Source of the DNA: Lactobacillus mulieris
Lineage (GTDB): Bacteria > Bacillota > Bacilli > Lactobacillales > Lactobacillaceae
Length of the DNA: 40,388 bases
Assembly (NCBI RefSeq): GCF_007095465.1
Contig: NZ_SDGL01000013.1
Coordinates: 1 to 40,388 of the forward strand
Direction: 5' to 3'
The position numbers and the translations under genes are program-made. Positions within the stretch are counted from its first letter, which is position 1. Each line of letters starts with the position of its first letter. The notes beneath the pieces are model-generated. The model saw only the letters and a program-made list of their open reading frames with translations. It made no database searches and was not told where the DNA came from. Positions 36,423-40,388 of the stretch are shown piece after piece.

Positions 36423-37073
36423 ATGAAAGAAAAAAATAATCTTATTCGTTTTAGCATCTTAACCCTCTTTTCTTGTGCTTTTTATGTATTTTGGGTATTC
36501 AGTGTTGCTTATCAAGCAAGTTTTATTAAAGGGTTCGACAAACTATTTATAAGTTTAATTGCTAATCAAAACAAAACTGAATTATTTATTTTGAAGCATT
36601 TAACAGTTCTAGCTAATACTCCTGTAGTCATTGGATACACCGTAGTCTTAGTAATATTTTTACTTTTTAAAAAGAAATATGCATTAGCAAGTTTTAGTAC
36701 TTTTGTAATGGTAACTGCTAATGGAAATAATTGGCTATTAAAGCATATTGTCCAGCGTCCACGTCCAACAGTTCCACATTTAGTAAAGGCAACTGGTTAT
36801 TCATTTCCTAGTGGACACTCAGCTGGAAGTATGTCAATCTGCCTAGTTTTGATAGTAGTTGTCATCGTGTTAATGAAAAAAGGTATATTGAAGCGATTAT
36901 TATTAATCACTCTCCCAATACTTCCTTTCATTATTGGAATGAGTCGTATTTATGTCCACGTTCATTATCCAAGTGATGTAGTCGGTGGATTTATTGAAGC
37001 AATAACTTTCTTCTTGTTAGGATTATTAATATTTAGAACTAAAATTACTCAACAAAAAAAGGTGCGTGATTAA
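36423..37073 (+). CDS. PAP2-family membrane phosphatase
   Basis: About 216 residues, six predicted helices. All three phosphatase motifs are intact: KHIVQRPRP (K-x6-RP), PSGH in SFPSGHSAG, and SRIYVHVHYPSD (SR-x5-H-x3-D). Such enzymes dephosphorylate phosphatidylglycerol phosphate, undecaprenyl pyrophosphate or similar lipids on the outer face; which one is not clear. I start at ATG 36423, which has AAAGGTGA about eight bases upstream. A TTG at 36366 is in frame, but that TTGACA is better read as a -35 box. It is divergent from leuS. Confidence 0.9.
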   Translation: MKEKNNLIRFSILTLFSCAFYVFWVFSVAYQASFIKGFDKLFISLIANQNKTELFILKHLTVLANTPVVIGYTVVLVIFLLFKKKYALASFSTFVMVTANGNNWLLKHIVQRPRPTVPHLVKATGYSFPSGHSAGSMSICLVLIVVVIVLMKKGILKRLLLITLPILPFIIGMSRIYVHVHYPSDVVGGFIEAITFFLLGLLIFRTKITQQKKVRD

Positions 37074-37092
37074 TCAAATCACACACCTTTTT
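37061..37092. terminator. Bidirectional terminator between PAP2 and MFS genes
   Basis: Stem GGTGCGTGATT / AATCACACACC (one G-U type mismatch) flanked by seven As and six Ts; the PAP2 stop codon lies within it. Confidence 0.88.
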
Positions 37093-37094
37093 TG

Positions 37095-38540
37095 TTATTT
37101 CTCTCTATAAGTTTGATTAATTATTAATGCTAATATAATCACAATAAAACTCGTAATATAAACACTCTGCAAGCTGATATGTAAAACATTTCGCAAGTCT
37201 GGTATTAAATTACTTGCCAACTGATGTACCTTTTGTGAGTTAACCACCTTATTCATCATCGACATATTTAATTTGGGATATTGAGCCAACTTATTAGCCA
37301 TTACACTATTAAAGACAATTCCATAAATTGAAACCATAATAGTTTGACCTAAATATTTCATAAGAGTATTAAAAGCAGTAGCCACTCCTATATTCTCTTT
37401 ACCAACAATTACCTGACTTTTAACTTGGGTAGTTGTAGTAATTGCACCAAATGTTAGACCATGGAAAAAAGTAATAGTACAAAATACCCAAAATGGAGTA
37501 TATCTTGGTATTATTATCAAACTTAAATTTGCTATAAGTAAAAGTACTATTGAATATGCAATTAACTTTTTAGAACCTAATTTGGTCATTAAATTACCTA
37601 CAACAAATGAGCCAACCACCCACATAAGCGCACTAGGTGTTACTGCAAAACCTGCAATAGATGCTGATAATCCATTTATACCTTGCATCCACGTTGGTAA
37701 ATAAAACTCTAAGCCTATTACTACTCCCATAATAAGTAAAGTGATTGCATTTTGAGCAACAAACTCTTTATTTCTAAACATTTCAAGTGGCATAAGTGGA
37801 TCGGCTGCCTTTTGCTCAGCTTTCTTAAAAAGTACCAAAGATGCACAACTTAAAACTATTAAAATCCCTAAGATTAAGATTGAATACTTTTCACTTAGCC
37901 CTTGTAAAAAGAGCATAAATGCTAATAAAAAGCTAACTAAAAAAATTGTCCCTTGAAGATCCAATTTTCCTTCTTTAGGAGTAATTTCTTCTTTAAAGAA
38001 GAAGCTAATTAATAAAAATGCCAAAATTCCAAAAGGTAAATTAATATAAAATACCCAATGCCAAGTAAGATGTTGAACAATAAATCCTCCAAGTAGTGGG
38101 GCAATTACTGATGCTAATCCCCAAAAACTTGAATTTAGACCTATCATTTTGGCACGTTTATTTAGGGGATACATGTCAGCAAGCATTGTAATTGCAACTG
38201 GCTGAATCGCACCAGAACCTAACCCTTGAACAACTCTAAAAATAATCAATTGGAGCATATTTTGTGAAAGCCCACATAAACAAGAGCCAAGTACAAAAAC
38301 AAAAATTCCAAATAAAAATACTGGTTTTCTTCCAAAACGGTCAGCCATTTTACCATATAATGGAGTTGAAATTGCAGTCATTAACAAAAAGGTTGAAACA
38401 ACCCAGTTCATAATTTCTAGTCCATCTAAATCAGAAACAATGGTTGGCATAGCAGTTGAAACAATAGTCCCCTCAACTGCACTCATAAAAGTAGTCAAAA
38501 AGATAGCAAAAGTGACAATCGCAATTCTTCTTTTTCCCAT
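37095..38540 (-). CDS. DHA2-family MFS drug exporter (EmrB/QacA type)
   Basis: 481 residues with 14 predicted helices, as in the 14-TM DHA2 family. Motif A is GKMADRFGRKPVF, and a motif-C-like stretch is WGLASVIAPLLGGFI. The N-terminus (FLTTFMSAVEGTIVSTAMPTIVSDL) is characteristic and includes the membrane acidic residue typical of multidrug exporters. It begins 12 bp after the metK stop, with AGAAGG as ribosome site inside the metK tail, so it is probably co-transcribed with metK. Exported compounds are unknown. Confidence 0.9.
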   Translation of the reverse strand: MGKRRIAIVTFAIFLTTFMSAVEGTIVSTAMPTIVSDLDGLEIMNWVVSTFLLMTAISTPLYGKMADRFGRKPVFLFGIFVFVLGSCLCGLSQNMLQLIIFRVVQGLGSGAIQPVAITMLADMYPLNKRAKMIGLNSSFWGLASVIAPLLGGFIVQHLTWHWVFYINLPFGILAFLLISFFFKEEITPKEGKLDLQGTIFLVSFLLAFMLFLQGLSEKYSILILGILIVLSCASLVLFKKAEQKAADPLMPLEMFRNKEFVAQNAITLLIMGVVIGLEFYLPTWMQGINGLSASIAGFAVTPSALMWVVGSFVVGNLMTKLGSKKLIAYSIVLLLIANLSLIIIPRYTPFWVFCTITFFHGLTFGAITTTTQVKSQVIVGKENIGVATAFNTLMKYLGQTIMVSIYGIVFNSVMANKLAQYPKLNMSMMNKVVNSQKVHQLASNLIPDLRNVLHISLQSVYITSFIVIILALIINQTYREK

Positions 38541-38552
38541 TTATTTGACCTT

Positions 38553-39746
38553 CTAATTTTCTTTAATAAAGTCTAAAAGAGCTTGGGTTTTATCGGTTCT
38601 TTCCCAAGGTAAATCAATATCAGTTCTGCCGAAATGTCCATAAGCAGCAGTTTGACGGTAAATCGGGCGTCTTAAATTAAGCATTTCAATAATTCCTGCA
38701 GGTCTTAAATCGAATACTGCCCTAACAGCCTTTACTAAAACATCATTTGCTACTTTACCAGTTCCTTCTGTATCAATTCGAACAGAAACAGGGTGGGCTA
38801 CTCCGATGGCATAAGCTAATTGAACTTCACATTTTTTGGCAAGTCCAGCCGCCACAATGTTTTTGGCAACATATCTAGCTGCGTAACTAGCACTACGATC
38901 CACTTTAGTCGCATCTTTACCAGAAAAAGCACCACCACCATGACGTGCATATCCACCATATGTATCAACAATTATCTTTCTACCAGTTAAACCAGAATCT
39001 CCCTTAGGACCTCCAATAACAAATCGGCCAGATGGATTAATTAAATATCTTGTATCGCTATCAAGTAACTTTTCAGGAATAACTACTTTAATTACATCTT
39101 CAATCATTGCACGCTTAATTTCTTCATTTGAAACTTCAGCATCAGTTTGAGTAGAAATAACAACAGTATCTACTCGCTTAGGTTGATCATTTTCGTCATA
39201 TTCAACAGTAACTTGAGCTTTACTATCTGGTCTAAGCCAGTCAAGAATATGATTTTTTCTAAGTTCCGCAACCTTTCTCATTAATCGGTGAGCTAAAGAA
39301 ATTGGCAATGGCATCAATTCAGGTGTCTCATCAATTGCGTAACCAAACATTAGCCCCTGATCACCTGCGCCAATTTTATCCAAGATATCAGAATCTTTGC
39401 TATCTCTAGTTTCAATAGAATGATCGACCCCTTCAGCAATATCTGGGGATTGTTCATCAATATCAACCATAACAGCACAATTATTACCATCAAATCCAAG
39501 ACTTGGATCATTGTAACCAATATCTAAAATTGTTTGGCGTACAACACTCTGAATATCAACATATGCAGAAGTGGAGATTTCACCAAAAACAAAAACCATA
39601 CCAGTAGTTACAATAGTTTCACAAGCAACACGACCATTTGGATCTTCTTTTAAAATGGCATCTAAAACAGCATCAGAAATTTGATCAGCAATTTTATCTG
39701 GATGTCCTTCTGAAACTGACTCTGAAGTAAATAAACGTTTTTCCAT
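38553..39746 (-). CDS. metK: S-adenosylmethionine synthetase
   Basis: 397 residues; makes SAM from methionine and ATP. Signature segments are [20 protein letters not shown] at the N-terminus, [12 protein letters not shown] (the hexapeptide region) and [17 protein letters not shown] (P-loop-like). Length is standard. The start at 39746 follows GGGGGAC, the ribosome site of the SMK box. The next gene downstream is a DHA2 exporter, likely in the same transcript. Confidence 0.98.
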   Translation of the reverse strand: MEKRLFTSESVSEGHPDKIADQISDAVLDAILKEDPNGRVACETIVTTGMVFVFGEISTSAYVDIQSVVRQTILDIGYNDPSLGFDGNNCAVMVDIDEQSPDIAEGVDHSIETRDSKDSDILDKIGAGDQGLMFGYAIDETPELMPLPISLAHRLMRKVAELRKNHILDWLRPDSKAQVTVEYDENDQPKRVDTVVISTQTDAEVSNEEIKRAMIEDVIKVVIPEKLLDSDTRYLINPSGRFVIGGPKGDSGLTGRKIIVDTYGGYARHGGGAFSGKDATKVDRSASYAARYVAKNIVAAGLAKKCEVQLAYAIGVAHPVSVRIDTEGTGKVANDVLVKAVRAVFDLRPAGIIEMLNLRRPIYRQTAAYGHFGRTDIDLPWERTDKTQALLDFIKEN

Positions 39747-39822
39747 AATGTCCCCCTATAGACAAGCTATTCGGTTACAAGGCATCTTCGTATAACGAAT
39801 CCTATCAGGACTTGAACCGATC
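39747..39822 (-). promoter_or_regulatory. SMK-box (SAM-III) riboswitch of metK
   Basis: The minus strand reads CGGTTCAAGTCCTGATAGGA, then AGATGCCTTGTAACCGAA, then AGGGGGAC before the ATG. The middle block and the G-rich Shine-Dalgarno are the diagnostic parts of SMK boxes. CGGTTCAAG pairs with CTTG(T)AACCG, and GTCC can pair with GGAC of the ribosome site, so SAM should block translation. An extra small hairpin, ATAG-CTTGT-CTAT, lies in the linker between the conserved core and the ribosome site. Confidence 0.92.
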
Positions 39823-39855
39823 TGATAAATTTAACAATTTGTTCCTAAGGTATAA

Positions 39856-39884
39856 AAAAAGAACCACCTAAATGGTGGTTCTCT
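39856..39884 (-). terminator. Terminator of the rRNA-tRNA operon
   Basis: Minus strand AGAACCACC / GGTGGTTCT with an ATTTA loop and a run of Ts, right after tRNA-Val and before the metK leader. Confidence 0.9.
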
Positions 39885-39894
39885 TTAGGAACTA

Positions 39895-39967
39895 TGGAGG
39901 ATACAGGGCTCGAACCTGTGACCTCCTGCTTGTAAGGCAGATGCTCTCCCAGCTGAGCTAATCCTCC
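39895..39967 (-). tRNA. tRNA-Val (TAC)
   Basis: 73 nt, acceptor GGAGGAT / ATCCTCC, anticodon loop CTTACAA, T-loop TTCGAGC, discriminator A. CCA is not encoded. Last gene of the tRNA cluster. Confidence 0.96.
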
Positions 39968-39972
39968 ATAAA

Positions 39973-40044
39973 TGACCCGTACGAGATTTGAACTCATGTT
40001 ACCGCCGTGAAAGGGCGGTGTCTTAACCACTTGACCAACGGGCC
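39973..40044 (-). tRNA. tRNA-Glu (TTC)
   Basis: 72 nt, acceptor GGCCCGT / ACGGGTC (one G-U), anticodon loop CTTTCAC, T-loop TTCAAAT. No encoded CCA. Confidence 0.95.
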
Positions 40045-40130
40045 AGATCTCTCGAGCACGAATATTAATATACCAAATTTATTGATAATTGACAAGTCTT
40101 TTTTTAAAACTTTATTCGCTTTCAAGTTAA

Positions 40131-40221
40131 CGGAGTGTGAGGGATTTGAACCCTCGATACAGGTTAAAGCCCGTATACATGATTTCCAATCATGCTCCTT
40201 CAGCCACTCGGACAACACTCC
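40131..40221 (-). tRNA. tRNA-Ser (GGA)
   Basis: 91 nt with a long variable arm (ACGGGCTTTAACCTGT), acceptor GGAGTGT / ACACTCC, anticodon GGA in TTGGAAA, discriminator G. About 86 bp of spacer separates it from tRNA-Glu. Confidence 0.95.
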
Positions 40222-40225
40222 ATTA

Positions 40226-40298
40226 CTCCGGTTGCCAGATTCGAACTGACGACATCTTGATTAACAGTCAAGCGCTCTACCAACTGAGCTAAACCGGA
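40226..40298 (-). tRNA. tRNA-Asn (GTT)
   Basis: 73 nt, acceptor TCCGGTT / AACCGGA, anticodon GTT in CTGTTAA, T-loop TTCGAAT, discriminator G. First tRNA after the 5S rRNA. Confidence 0.95.
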
Positions 40299-40311
40299 TT
40301 ATTAAAAAAGA

Positions 40312-40388
40312 GCGCGGCGGCTACCTACCCTCGCAGGCAGTTTCCCACCAACTACTCTCGGCGTGAAGAAGCTTAACTTCTGTGTTCG
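40312..40388 (-). rRNA. rrf: 5S rRNA, 3' part (runs off right edge)
   Basis: The minus strand reads CGAACACAGAAGTTAAGC at the edge, the highly conserved 5S core, then ACGCCGAGAGTAGTTGG and GGGTAGGTAGCCGCCGCGC. About 77 nt of the roughly 117 are present. It marks the end of an rRNA operon whose 16S and 23S genes lie to the right. Confidence 0.95.

Noticed and set aside
39845..40249. Open frames across the tRNA cluster on both strands
   Set aside because: They overlap four well-formed tRNAs and carry translated tRNA sequence only.

Overview
The window looks like chromosome of a low-GC lactic acid bacterium, most likely the Lactobacillus gasseri/johnsonii branch of the acidophilus group. Supporting signs are AT-rich sequence with strong Shine-Dalgarno sites, YSIRK-like signal peptides, an LPQTG sortase anchor, an SMK-box metK leader (typical of Lactobacillales), a leucine T-box in front of leuS, and an rRNA operon end followed by a tRNA cluster. 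The species call is inference.

Layout. 1-2852 (minus): N-terminal part of a large surface protein (signal peptide, Ser-rich stretch, then 72-residue FIVAR-type repeats running off the left edge). 3101-5087: a YjeM-type amino acid transporter with an internally deleted ISL3-family element upstream, still bounded by inverted repeats and a perfect 8-bp target duplication. 5135-5840: a YkoE-type thiamine-related transporter subunit under a TPP riboswitch. 5898-9870: an M42 aminopeptidase and two tandem paralogous MFS transporters. 10122-13956: a membrane acyltransferase, a MacB-like ABC exporter split by an A9 homopolymer frameshift, and a divergent TetR regulator.

13962-24972 is the most unusual part. 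A polar amino acid ABC transporter is split: its binding lipoprotein (14044-14835) is about 8.7 kb from its permease and ATPase (23561-24972). The gap is filled by one giant, oppositely oriented FIVAR/beta-module adhesin gene of about 2757 codons (14942-23214). That gene is broken into two frames by a 2-bp GT duplication near 20283. The two transporter promoters share the same unusual architecture: a TTGACT -35, a 17-bp spacer carrying a CTTAC-N5-GTAAG palindrome, and a downstream CTAAC-AAAAA element. They therefore look like one regulon held together by a common operator. The adhesin promoter carries a consensus cre (CcpA) site overlapping its -35 box.

25014-31932: a DUF421/DUF3290 membrane pair, a GNAT acetyltransferase, a TetR regulator, an uncharacterised membrane-anchored protein, a guanine deaminase plus NCS2 purine permease operon, and a lipoprotein alpha/beta hydrolase. 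31988-39822: a MurJ/YtgP-like flippase behind leuS (T-box), a PAP2 phosphatase, and a DHA2 drug exporter behind metK (SMK box). 39856-40388: tRNA-Val, tRNA-Glu, tRNA-Ser and tRNA-Asn, then the 3' end of a 5S rRNA, all on the minus strand.

Functional themes are surface adhesion, amino acid and purine salvage, and RNA-based control (TPP, T-box and SMK leaders). There are also several broken or switchable genes (adhesin, ABC exporter, IS remnant). I found no CRISPR array, prophage or recognisable defence island.
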